Source of the DNA: Nitrosopumilaceae archaeon
Lineage (GTDB): Archaea > Thermoproteota > Nitrososphaeria > Nitrososphaerales > Nitrosopumilaceae
Length of the DNA: 12,435 bases
Direction: 5' to 3'
Assembly: GCA_013330055.1 (NCBI GenBank)
Contig: DUJB01000085.1
Span: 9,668 to 22,102, forward strand
The notes under the pieces were generated by a model. That model did not search any database. It saw only the letters and a list, made by a program, of their open reading frames with translations, and was not told the origin of the DNA. This document shows, piece by piece, positions 5,725-12,184 of this stretch (the first letter of the stretch is position 1; every line of letters begins with the position of its first letter). The translations under genes and the position numbers were made by a program.

Positions 5725-7356
5725 TTACATTCCCATTTCTGGCATGCGTGGTTGTCCTCCAGCTGGTTTAGATGAAGCCACAACGTTATCAATTCTAAGT
5801 ATCATATTTGCAGTTTCGGTTGCTGACTTTATTACTTGTTCTTTTACCTTAAGTGGCTCTATGACTCCAGAATTTTGCATGTCGCCCACAATTCCATTTA
5901 CTACATCAACTCCAGTCCATCTTTCTCCCGCATTCTGTTTTGCATGAAGCTGGGTTATGGTATCTATGGGATTCATGCCTGCATTTCTAGCAAGCGCCAT
6001 TGGAATAGACTCTATGGCCTCAGCAAACTTCTCTACTGCGAGTTGTTCTCTTCCAGACAGAGATTGTGCCCAGGTTCTTAATTTTGTTGAAATGTATGCT
6101 TCAGGAGCCCCGCCTCCATACACTATCATGGGTTTTTCAATTACATCTTTTACGACCATTAATGCATCATGAATAGATCTTTCGGCTTCATCAATAACTC
6201 TCTGAGAACCACCTCTAAGTAGCAAGCTCACTGCTTTTGGATTTTTACATCCTTCAATAAAGACCCAGTTATCGTTTTCTATTGCTCGTTCCTCAACAAT
6301 TTGCGCTTCGCCCAAGTCTTTTTCTGTAAGATCAGTTAAACTTCCCACAATACGAGCTCCTGTAGCTTTGGCAAGCTTTGACATGTCACTTTCCTTAATT
6401 CTCCTCACTGCAATTATTCCAATTTTTGCAAGATAGTGTTGAGCAACATCATCAATGCCTTTCTGGCAGAGAATGACATTTGCATTTGTGGATTTTATCT
6501 TTTCAACCATTCCTTTCAGAATGTTATCTTCCTCTGCCATAAATGATCTTATTTGATCAGGAGTATTGATGTTAATTTTTGCCTCAAATTCAGTTTTTTC
6601 TATTTCTAGTGGCGCACTAATCAATGCTATTCTAGCTCCTTCAATTTTTTTTGGCATTCCACTATGAACTATTTCCTTATCCAGAACAATTCCGTTTATT
6701 AGTTTACTATCTATCATGGAACCGCCAGCTTTCTTTTCTACTTTGATATTATTCAGATCAACTCCATATCCTCCATCTTTTTGTGTTACAACTGCAAGTG
6801 CAGCATCCACAGCAATCTTTGCAAGATCTGTAGCTTCAATTGAAACAAGTTTTGTCTGCAGTGCAGTAGTAGCAATTTTCTCAAGTGTTTTCCTATCTTT
6901 TGGGTCAATTTTTTGTGCAATCTCTGATAAAATCGACATTGCCTTTACGGACGCCTTTTGGTAACCATTTGCAATTATTACAGGATGAATATCATTATCT
7001 ATGAGTATCTCTGCCTTTTCTAAAAGTGCACCAGCCATAACTACAGCTGAGGTAGTACCATCACCAACCTCACTATCAGTAGCCTTTGCCACCTCTACCA
7101 TCATTTTTGCGGCAGGATGTTGGACATCTATTTCTTTTAGAATGGTTGCACCGTCGCTTGTTATCGTTATATCACCAAGAGAATCGACAAGCATCTTATC
7201 CATGCCTCTTGGTCCCAGACTGGTACTGATGATTTCTGCAATTAGTTTAGCGGCGGCGATGTTGTTTCGTTGCGCATCACGTCCTCGCGATTGCCTAGAA
7301 CCCTCTTTGAGTACAATTACTGGGATCCCCTCAGATGTTGTTTGAACTGATGCCAT
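5725..7356 (-). CDS. ths: Thermosome subunit (group II chaperonin)
   Basis: An ATP-driven double-ring folding chaperone in the cytoplasm, with a built-in lid. The full-length 543-aa subunit carries the equatorial nucleotide motifs [10 protein letters not shown] (47-56), [13 protein letters not shown] (61-73) and GDGTTS (98-103), then GGGAPE (414-419) and GMNPIDT (460-466). The apical and lid region lies in between (about 215-370). The C-terminal tail is rich in Gly, Pro and Met ([11 protein letters not shown]), as in archaeal chaperonins. The ATG at 7356 has a TATA element about 29 bases upstream and no Shine-Dalgarno, consistent with a leaderless mRNA. Only one subunit gene is visible here; whether the ring is homo- or hetero-oligomeric cannot be told. 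Its promoter lacks the palindromic site found at its neighbours. Confidence 0.98.
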   Translation of the reverse strand: MASVQTTSEGIPVIVLKEGSRQSRGRDAQRNNIAAAKLIAEIISTSLGPRGMDKMLVDSLGDITITSDGATILKEIDVQHPAAKMMVEVAKATDSEVGDGTTSAVVMAGALLEKAEILIDNDIHPVIIANGYQKASVKAMSILSEIAQKIDPKDRKTLEKIATTALQTKLVSIEATDLAKIAVDAALAVVTQKDGGYGVDLNNIKVEKKAGGSMIDSKLINGIVLDKEIVHSGMPKKIEGARIALISAPLEIEKTEFEAKININTPDQIRSFMAEEDNILKGMVEKIKSTNANVILCQKGIDDVAQHYLAKIGIIAVRRIKESDMSKLAKATGARIVGSLTDLTEKDLGEAQIVEERAIENDNWVFIEGCKNPKAVSLLLRGGSQRVIDEAERSIHDALMVVKDVIEKPMIVYGGGAPEAYISTKLRTWAQSLSGREQLAVEKFAEAIESIPMALARNAGMNPIDTITQLHAKQNAGERWTGVDVVNGIVGDMQNSGVIEPLKVKEQVIKSATETANMILRIDNVVASSKPAGGQPRMPEMGM

Positions 7357-7378
7357 TTTATATTAATGGGTAGAATTT

Positions 7379-7392
7379 TGTTTTTATAATAA
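7379..7392 (-). promoter_or_regulatory. TATA region of the thermosome gene
   Basis: Gene-oriented CTTATTATAAAAAC is centred about 29 bases before the ATG at 7356. The element is AT-symmetric and could also fire toward the PAC2 gene on the other strand if the ATG at 7423 is used. Confidence 0.5.
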
Positions 7393-7413
7393 GAATACGA
7401 ATTCCATGGATGA

Positions 7414-7449
7414 TTATCAATAATGAAAATGTTGTATCACTTTTTTAGA
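7414..7449 (+). promoter_or_regulatory. Probable promoter of the PAC2-hsp20-mgtE operon with palindromic site
   Basis: TTATCA-ATAA-TGAAAA at 7414-7429 has a perfect distal half and a 5-of-6 proximal half. A TATA-like TTTTTTAGA lies at 7441-7449. Both are at the standard distances (near edge 42 bases, TATA centre 26 bases) only if the start codon is the TTG at 7471. With the ATG at 7423 the site would overlap the start codon instead. Confidence 0.45.
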
Positions 7450-8226
7450 ATAATCATATTACATAATTCATTGATTTCACAAACTGATGACAATAAATCT
7501 AAAAAACTAGAAAAAATACCAAAATTACCATCGATGTTGTTTGTCGGCATCCCAGGCCCTGGTCTAATTGGGATACTCGCATTAAATTATGTCATACATT
7601 CATTCAAAATGGACATAGTAGAAGAGATAGAACATTCTGATTTGTCAAATATTATTTTTATTGATAATGGCGAGATTTATGGTCCTGTAAGAATATACAA
7701 AAAAAATGCGCTTTATGTGGTTGTGTCCGATGTTCCGATTGACTATGTGCTAGCAGAGGATTTTACAGAATCAATAATTGATTTTTCTAAGAAAAACAAA
7801 ATCGCCGTGATCGTGTTTTTGGGCGGCATAAATAAGGCAGATAGAAATTTGGAAAACCTCAAGACATATGGTCTTGTTACTGATGAAAAATTAGATAAAG
7901 TGTTATATGAAAATGAAATACCAAAGTTTCTTTCTGGTATGATTGCAGGTCCAGATGCGACAATACTAACTAAACTAAAGAATTCACCAGTTCCTACCAT
8001 TGTCCTTTTTACAGAATGCAATCTTTTTTTCCCAGATCCAGAAGCTGCAATTCATAGTATAAACACAATCTCACGCATATTGAAGACGGAAATAGATATT
8101 ACTGAATTTAAAAAACAAATCGACTTTTTACGTTTACAAAGCCGTCAGCTTATGGAAGACACATTAACCATCTTAAATCCAGAAAAAACCAAACCTGCTA
8201 TTCCAGCTCCTCAGATTTACAAATGA
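7423..8226 (+). CDS. PAC2-family protein (proteasome-assembly-chaperone-like)
   Basis: The PAC2 family takes its name from a eukaryotic proteasome assembly chaperone; archaeal members are common but their role is not settled. The family signature GIPGPGLIG is at 42-50, followed by a beta-rich core, VFLGG (131-135), and the late segment FFPDPEAAIHSINTI (202-216) that is typical of these ATP-grasp-associated-like proteins. The last 40 residues form a helix plus a Pro-rich tail. The start is doubtful. The ATG at 7423 (267 aa) adds a hydrophobic 16-residue stretch (MKMLYHFFRIIILHNS) unlike the family. A TTG at 7471 (251 aa, beginning with the ISQTDDNK region) fits the promoter spacing better and would give the usual short polar lead before the signature. 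It is the first gene of an operon; its stop overlaps the next start by four bases (ATGA). Confidence 0.87.
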   Translation: MKMLYHFFRIIILHNSLISQTDDNKSKKLEKIPKLPSMLFVGIPGPGLIGILALNYVIHSFKMDIVEEIEHSDLSNIIFIDNGEIYGPVRIYKKNALYVVVSDVPIDYVLAEDFTESIIDFSKKNKIAVIVFLGGINKADRNLENLKTYGLVTDEKLDKVLYENEIPKFLSGMIAGPDATILTKLKNSPVPTIVLFTECNLFFPDPEAAIHSINTISRILKTEIDITEFKKQIDFLRLQSRQLMEDTLTILNPEKTKPAIPAPQIYK

Positions 8227-8621
8227 TGAACATGTCAAGCCAACCTTTCTCACAGTTTGAAAAGTTTTTCATCTCTCTCATAGATAGAACAATGGATGAT
8301 TACGCTGACAAGGAGCTTACTCCTTTGACCCATTTTACAGAGAAAGATTCCAAATGGATTTTAGAAATAGACCTTCCAATGGTAAACAAAGATGGCATAG
8401 AACTCACCCTCACTGATGACCATATTGTGGTTGCAGCAAAATTAGAAAAAACATATTGTGTTTCAAAACACAACTGCATGACGGAATTTAATTATTTTAA
8501 AAAAATTACTCTACTGCCCACAGGAATAGATAAAGAAAAAATTTCTGCAAAGTTCAACAAGGGTATACTTAGTATATACATGCCCAAGATAACAACTGGA
8601 AAAGACATACGAATTGAGTAA
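8223..8621 (+). CDS. Divergent small heat-shock protein Hsp20 (sHsp-2)
   Basis: A 132-aa alpha-crystallin-domain protein. The core (about 38-122) includes WILEIDLPMVNKDGIEL (45-61) and the closing KFNKGILSIYMPK (110-122). The C-terminus ends in IRI (129-131), an I-x-I anchor one residue from the end, so assembly with other subunits is plausible. The N-terminal arm is shorter than in Hsp20-1, and the loop that normally carries charged residues has two cysteines (79, 85), which could make it redox-responsive (inference). The ATG overlaps the PAC2 stop (ATGA), so translation is probably coupled; no Shine-Dalgarno is seen. Its position between PAC2 and an Mg transporter gene suggests a membrane- or proteasome-related holdase role, but that is speculation. 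Confidence 0.9.
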   Translation: MMNMSSQPFSQFEKFFISLIDRTMDDYADKELTPLTHFTEKDSKWILEIDLPMVNKDGIELTLTDDHIVVAAKLEKTYCVSKHNCMTEFNYFKKITLLPTGIDKEKISAKFNKGILSIYMPKITTGKDIRIE

Positions 8622-8623
8622 TT

Positions 8624-9622
8624 TTGTCTGCAAAAAATACTAATTCTGAAAACTCTTCTGATATCGCAGGGCTAAAAAGTACTAGTAAATTTCTTGCAGT
8701 TTCAAGAGATGAGACAGCTGGCAATGTTAAGAAAATCATAGTGGGTAGAACAAATGAATTCGAAATCATAGATGATGTTTATGTTGTAGATAAAAACAAC
8801 ATACTTGAGGGTGCAGTTTCATTAAGAGAACTTTTGCAAACTCCAAATGAAACAAAGTTAGAAACGATTATGAAAAAAAATATAGCTTCAGTAAGATATC
8901 ATAGCCATCAAGAAAGAGTGATTCAACTTGCGTTAAAGAATGACTTGAAAGCAGTACCTGTAGTAGATAAAGAAAATCGTCTTTTAGGTGTCATACCGCA
9001 TGATGTCATTTTAGATATATTTCATCATGAATTTCGTGAAGATATCCTCAGTTCAGGCGGCATTCACCATAAAGTGAAAGGAATAGAAGAAATCACGACA
9101 CCTGCTTCTAGGCTGATAAAAGCCAGATTACCATCATTGATTCTTGGGCTTCTAGGTGGTCTGGTAGCTGCTTACATCGTAAGCGGTTTTGAGGAAGTTT
9201 TGAAGTCGTATCTAGTCTTAGCCGCATTTATGCCAGTTATGATTTACTTGAGTGATGCAATAGGAACACAATCTCAGACTCTTGTTGTTAGAATGATTTC
9301 AATGGAACCTAAATTTTCTTTAAAGCGTTATCTAACACGTGAAATCAAGATAGGTGCAAGTCTTGGAGCTATTTTTGCAATATTACTTTTCATAGCAACA
9401 ATCTTGGGATTGGGGTCTATCTCTTTGGGCATGATAATAGGAATTTCCATGTTTGTAAGCATGTTGACTCAGGCATTCATTGCAACATATCTATCAATCA
9501 TATTAACAAAATTTCATGTGGATCCTGCCGCTGCATCAGGACCAATTGCAACAATTATCAGCGATATAACGACTGTCATAGTTTACTTTAGTATGGCAAC
9601 CATACTTTTAGAGAACCTTTAG
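8624..9622 (+). CDS. mgtE: MgtE-like (SLC41-type) Mg2+ transporter with CBS pair, lacking the N domain
   Basis: A membrane protein of 332 aa. An N-terminal tail of about 20 residues is followed by two CBS units (about 20-136), a connecting helix (137-165) and five membrane segments (about 170-189, 193-211, 243-264, 266-294 and 304-329). Pore-family motifs are visible: PVMIYLSDAIGTQSQT (204-219), and DPAAASGP (300-307) leading to SDITT, where Asp314 corresponds to the conserved Asp of the MgtE ion path. It probably moves Mg2+ or a similar divalent ion, gated by the CBS module. The large helical N domain of bacterial MgtE is missing, and both CBS ligand motifs are degenerate (GAVSLRE, GVIPHDV), so gating may differ. 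The TTG start at 8624 lies two bases after the Hsp20 stop; no in-frame ATG occurs before residue 83 and a stop lies upstream at 8615, so TTG is the best choice. Confidence 0.88.
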   Translation: MSAKNTNSENSSDIAGLKSTSKFLAVSRDETAGNVKKIIVGRTNEFEIIDDVYVVDKNNILEGAVSLRELLQTPNETKLETIMKKNIASVRYHSHQERVIQLALKNDLKAVPVVDKENRLLGVIPHDVILDIFHHEFREDILSSGGIHHKVKGIEEITTPASRLIKARLPSLILGLLGGLVAAYIVSGFEEVLKSYLVLAAFMPVMIYLSDAIGTQSQTLVVRMISMEPKFSLKRYLTREIKIGASLGAIFAILLFIATILGLGSISLGMIIGISMFVSMLTQAFIATYLSIILTKFHVDPAAASGPIATIISDITTVIVYFSMATILLENL

Positions 9623-9637
9623 TTCGTTTGTTAGAAA

Positions 9638-10087
9638 TCAATGAACAATAGTTACTGGACACGTCGAGTGTTCAGAAACATACCTCGCAGTACTTCCTAG
9701 TCTTTTAAGTGCAGCCAGACCCTTCATGCGTCGGCTACCCATAATTATGAGATTTGTTTTGTTTTTCTTTGCATATTTTAAAATCGTATATGAGATATCG
9801 CCTTCAAGTACCTTGTAGAATGCTTTTACTCCCTCTTCCCTGCATTTTTCTGTAACTGTTTTGATTTCTTTTTCTCCTCTTGTTTTTAACTCTTTAACAA
9901 TTTTTCCATAATCACCCATGGTAGCACCGGAATAGATTGAAGGCTCACTCATGGGATAAAACATGGGTATTATCGTCAACAATTCCAAATTTGCGTTAAA
10001 ATTACGAGCAATTTCTTTTCCTAATTCTAATGCCTTTTTTGAGAGTGGTGATCCCTCGTATGGAATGAGTATGTTTCGTATTATCAT
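9638..10087 (-). CDS. Universal stress protein UspA-type (USP-3), variant nucleotide loop
   Basis: A 149-aa single USP domain. It departs from the ATP-binding consensus at two points. The first loop reads IPYEGS (8-13), with Glu where the other two USPs have Asp. The glycine loop is GSRR (117-120) with Arg instead of the second Gly, followed by ten residues and GS (131-132). The fold is clear (final strand CPVTIVH) but nucleotide binding may be altered. The ATG at 10087 has a good Shine-Dalgarno (AGGAG, 10097-10101, eight bases upstream) and overlaps the stop of the 92-aa gene (ATGA), so it is the last gene of a coupled three-gene operon. It is convergent with mgtE, 15 bases apart. Confidence 0.92.
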   Translation of the reverse strand: MIIRNILIPYEGSPLSKKALELGKEIARNFNANLELLTIIPMFYPMSEPSIYSGATMGDYGKIVKELKTRGEKEIKTVTEKCREEGVKAFYKVLEGDISYTILKYAKKNKTNLIIMGSRRMKGLAALKRLGSTARYVSEHSTCPVTIVH

Positions 10088-10362
10088 TTGAAAATCTCCT
10101 TTATCTTTATTCGATACTTTTCAGTAATTGTGCTGAATTCTACAAAATCTTGTTCATTAGGAGATTTCATTCTCATAGCATACTGGGTTACAAATGTAGG
10201 CAATAGGTTGCCAACAATAAGTGTAAAACATGCATCTGACAAGTCTTTTACTTTTGGAAACGCTAATTTGATAAATGGTAAATAGGCTTTTGTTTGATCA
10301 ATCATTAATTCAATCTGTTTTTCCAATATTCGCTTTATTTCTACGGGTATTGTCATGTTCAT
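10084..10362 (-). CDS. Hypothetical helical protein, 92 aa
   Basis: I do not recognise this family. The sequence is predicted almost entirely helical (about 6-25, 38-64 and 70-91), with one cysteine (45) and a hydrophobic centre (CFTLIVGNLLPTFVTQYAM, 45-63) that is short for a membrane span because it contains polar and proline residues. A small soluble bundle or an adaptor is the likeliest form. The ATG at 10362 overlaps the upstream stop by one base (TAATG) and is preceded by AGGAAG at 10366-10371, a fair Shine-Dalgarno; a second ATG lies two codons on. The tight coupling to USP-3 on one side and the zinc-finger-like gene on the other suggests that the three products work together, perhaps as a complex. 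Confidence 0.78.
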   Translation of the reverse strand: MNMTIPVEIKRILEKQIELMIDQTKAYLPFIKLAFPKVKDLSDACFTLIVGNLLPTFVTQYAMRMKSPNEQDFVEFSTITEKYRIKIKEIFK

Positions 10363-10568
10363 TACTTCCTAAATGCAATTTGATAAGGTCTGGGTTGATA
10401 ATGATGCGAGCAGAGAAAAACTGTTTTACCGTCAATTATTTTAGCAGTAATTGAAATTCCATTTAGTTCTTTTTTACATAAATAACATGAAAGTGGAGCT
10501 ACAGTAGAATTTAGAATGTTTTTCTTCCCTTTATGGAACAAGTCGTGATAAAGGAATTCTTCTTTCAT
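10362..10568 (-). CDS. Small zinc-finger-like protein, 68 aa
   Basis: I do not recognise a named family. Residues C28-x2-C31 and C53-S-H55-H56 form a CxxC ... CxHH arrangement with 21 residues between the pairs, typical of a small treble-clef or zinc-ribbon site; a structural zinc is likely. The N-terminal 20 residues (aromatic and basic) and the basic C-terminus flank the site. It could be a nucleic-acid or protein adaptor; nothing in the sequence decides this. The ATG at 10568 has no Shine-Dalgarno, with a TATA element (10599-10605) about 34 bases upstream, so the leader would be under ten bases. It is the first gene of the operon with the 92-aa protein and USP-3. It is divergent from a CBS gene, with stacked palindromes between them. 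Confidence 0.78.
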   Translation of the reverse strand: MKEEFLYHDLFHKGKKNILNSTVAPLSCYLCKKELNGISITAKIIDGKTVFLCSHHYQPRPYQIAFRK

Positions 10569-10598
10569 TTTTTACACTGAATAAATCTGGTTTTTTAA

Positions 10599-10634
10599 AT
10601 ATAAAGATTAGATGTTAATTATCAGGACTGATTT
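10599..10634 (-). promoter_or_regulatory. Promoter of the zinc-finger/USP-3 operon with palindrome-type site
   Basis: The gene-oriented TATA element TTTATAT is at 10599-10605. TTATCA-GGAC-TGATTT at 10619-10634 has one perfect half (here the proximal one) and a 4-of-6 distal half. Its near edge is 51 bases from the ATG but about 17 from the TATA centre, similar to the other sites. Confidence 0.4.
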
Positions 10635-10641
10635 TATCTTA

Positions 10642-10692
10642 TTATCAAGTTTGATAATTTAATTCGATAATTATCTCACTTGCTTTTATATG
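10642..10692 (+). promoter_or_regulatory. Promoter of the two-CBS gene with perfect palindrome
   Basis: TTATCA-AGTT-TGATAA is perfect at 10642-10657; with one more paired base on each side it reads as an 8+2+8 inverted repeat at 10641-10658. A second small palindrome, GATAATTATC (10666-10675), could be the TATA element at the usual 15-base distance, giving a start near 10698. Alternatively TTTTATATG (10684-10692) is the TATA box of a leaderless transcript starting at the ATG at 10712. Confidence 0.55.
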
Positions 10693-10711
10693 AAAATTGA
10701 GAAGGTTTTGC

Positions 10712-11161
10712 ATGACAACTGCTAGAGACATTATGAGTAAAAAAGTGGTGTCTATAGAACCTTCAGTTTCTGCAACAGAGGTTGCAAAACTAATGGATAG
10801 AAATAACGTAAGTTGTGTGGTTTTAATGCTAAATGAGGAACCATATGGCATCATAACAGAAAGAGATCTCGTATCAAAAGTTACTGCACTCAATAAAAGA
10901 TCTTCTGAGATTAAAGCAGAAGAAATAATGTCATCCCCTGTTACATTGATTTCCCCTGGCACTCCAACAGACGAGGTTGCTCAAAAAATGGTAGAAAACA
11001 AGATCAGGCGTGTGGTCGTAGTAGATGGCCATCAACCAGTAGGAATCATTACAGTTACTGATTTTGTAAAACACCTGAATTCGATATTAGAAGATTTTGA
11101 CGATTACAAAAAAGATCTGTATCAAAGTTTGATTGACGAGTATGATCATTGGAAAGGTTAA
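10712..11161 (+). CDS. Two-CBS-domain protein
   Basis: A compact single Bateman module of 149 aa with CBS1 at about 5-60 and CBS2 at about 70-125. Both ligand motifs are intact (GIITERD and GIITVTD), and the strands VSCVVLML and IRRVVVVDG are classic, so adenine-nucleotide or similar binding is likely. The C-terminal 25 residues form an acidic, aromatic helix (EDFDDYKKDLYQSLIDEYDHW, given in two parts as EDFDDYKKDL and YQSLIDEYDHW) that may dock a partner. I place the start at the ATG at 10712 because an in-frame TTG at 10697 would add five residues (MRRFC) with no support. AAGG at 10702-10705 is a modest Shine-Dalgarno, and a TATA box lies 25 bases upstream. A T-rich tract follows the stop. 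It is divergent from the zinc-finger/USP-3 operon. Confidence 0.92.
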   Translation: MTTARDIMSKKVVSIEPSVSATEVAKLMDRNNVSCVVLMLNEEPYGIITERDLVSKVTALNKRSSEIKAEEIMSSPVTLISPGTPTDEVAQKMVENKIRRVVVVDGHQPVGIITVTDFVKHLNSILEDFDDYKKDLYQSLIDEYDHWKG

Positions 11162-11165
11162 CGCG

Positions 11166-11176
11166 TTTGTTTTTTT
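11166..11176 (+). terminator. T-rich terminator after the two-CBS gene
   Basis: T3-G-T7 begins five bases after the stop codon, fitting archaeal oligo-T termination. No stem-loop is needed or evident. Confidence 0.45.
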
Positions 11177-11214
11177 ATGAGTGATTCTGATTTTATGTTA
11201 ATGACGGATTAAAA

Positions 11215-12069
11215 TCATGAAGCAATAGCTTTTACTATATCAGTTTTTGTAATTATTCCTACCAATAGTGAGTTTTTTACTACTGGTATGCCACTTATTC
11301 CATGTCGAATCATAAGCAATGCCACCGTAGATACATCATCAGTGGCTTCAATAACGACAGGGTTTGGAGTCATGATATCAGCAGCTATGAAATTAAGAAG
11401 ATAGCTTAGTTGGTTTGCCTTGTATTCATAAGGGCTGGGGCTTAATGTAAAATCTTCAACCTCTTTGGGATCGGCGTATTGTTTTATCCATAAAGGCATT
11501 TTTGCAGGGATAAAATCGCGATGAGTTATTATTCCTACAGGCATTTTTTTCCTCTCAACAACCACTCTTGAAATTTTATTATTGATGAGTACGCTTTCAA
11601 CAAATAGCAACGAATCAGCAGGTTTTACAGTAATCACTTTCTTTGTCATGATTTTTGATACCAGTAGTGGGGTAGATGACTGAGTTAGAAAAACTGAAGC
11701 CAGATCAGTTTTAGTTATAATTCCAGCTAAAGTTCCATCTTTTTTTAATACTATGATGGAGCTGATTTTATGAGACAGCATCAGTTTAGCACAGTCATGG
11801 ATGGTATCTTTTTCTGTGATTGTAACAAGTTCTCGTGACATAAAGTCGCCCACACGTATTGCTTCAAGTGGTTTTCCAGCAAGATAGTATATTGCACGAA
11901 CAAGATCCTTTTCTGTAATAATTCCTACTGGTTTGTCGTTTCTGGCTACTATTAATCTGCCGATTTTATGTCGTAATAGTATAGATCTAGCTTCTAAAAG
12001 TGGAGTATCAGTGGAAACAATGATTGTTCTTTTAATAATCTGATTAAGACTGGCGTTTTTTAGTTGCAT
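11215..12069 (-). CDS. Four-CBS-domain protein (second paralogue)
   Basis: A 284-aa stand-alone protein of four CBS domains (about 8-62, 71-130, 134-190 and 228-284). All four ligand motifs are intact: GIITEKD, GIITKTD, GIITHRD and GIITKTD. It is thus the best-preserved sensor of the cluster, probably binding up to four nucleotides across two Bateman modules. A linker of about 38 residues with a Trp (194) and several prolines separates CBS3 from CBS4, at the same place as in the 289-aa protein at 480-1349, its likely paralogue. No effector domain is present. The ATG at 12069 lacks a Shine-Dalgarno and has a TATA element about 25 bases upstream, so a leaderless start is likely. It is divergent from another CBS gene that starts at 12185. 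Confidence 0.92.
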   Translation of the reverse strand: MQLKNASLNQIIKRTIIVSTDTPLLEARSILLRHKIGRLIVARNDKPVGIITEKDLVRAIYYLAGKPLEAIRVGDFMSRELVTITEKDTIHDCAKLMLSHKISSIIVLKKDGTLAGIITKTDLASVFLTQSSTPLLVSKIMTKKVITVKPADSLLFVESVLINNKISRVVVERKKMPVGIITHRDFIPAKMPLWIKQYADPKEVEDFTLSPSPYEYKANQLSYLLNFIAADIMTPNPVVIEATDDVSTVALLMIRHGISGIPVVKNSLLVGIITKTDIVKAIAS

Positions 12070-12086
12070 TTTTTATAATCTTTTTT

Positions 12087-12100
12087 TATTAAATAATAAG
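12087..12100 (-). promoter_or_regulatory. TATA region of the second four-CBS gene
   Basis: TTATTAAATAATAA is centred about 25 bases before the ATG at 12069. No TTATCA-N4-TGATAA site is found at the expected 42-57 base distance. Confidence 0.45.
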
Positions 12101-12150
12101 CCTTTTTAGAATATTAACAATGAGAATCAGAGATAGTACGTCTTAACAAC

Positions 12151-12158
12151 CTTTAAGT
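12151..12158 (+). promoter_or_regulatory. TATA-like element of the edge CBS gene
   Basis: CTTTAAGT lies about 30 bases before the ATG at 12185 and suggests a leaderless or very short-leader transcript. No palindromic site accompanies it. Confidence 0.4.
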
Positions 12159-12184
12159 GGAATTTCTGTTGTTGGAATTAACAC

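Noticed and set aside
7001..7345. Serine-rich open frame on the plus strand opposite the thermosome start
   Set aside because: It is a shadow of the chaperonin coding sequence; several similar ones occur along 5744-7345.
10697..10711. Upstream TTG start for the two-CBS gene
   Set aside because: It adds five unsupported residues; the ATG at 10712 fits the TATA spacing and the family's usual N-terminus.
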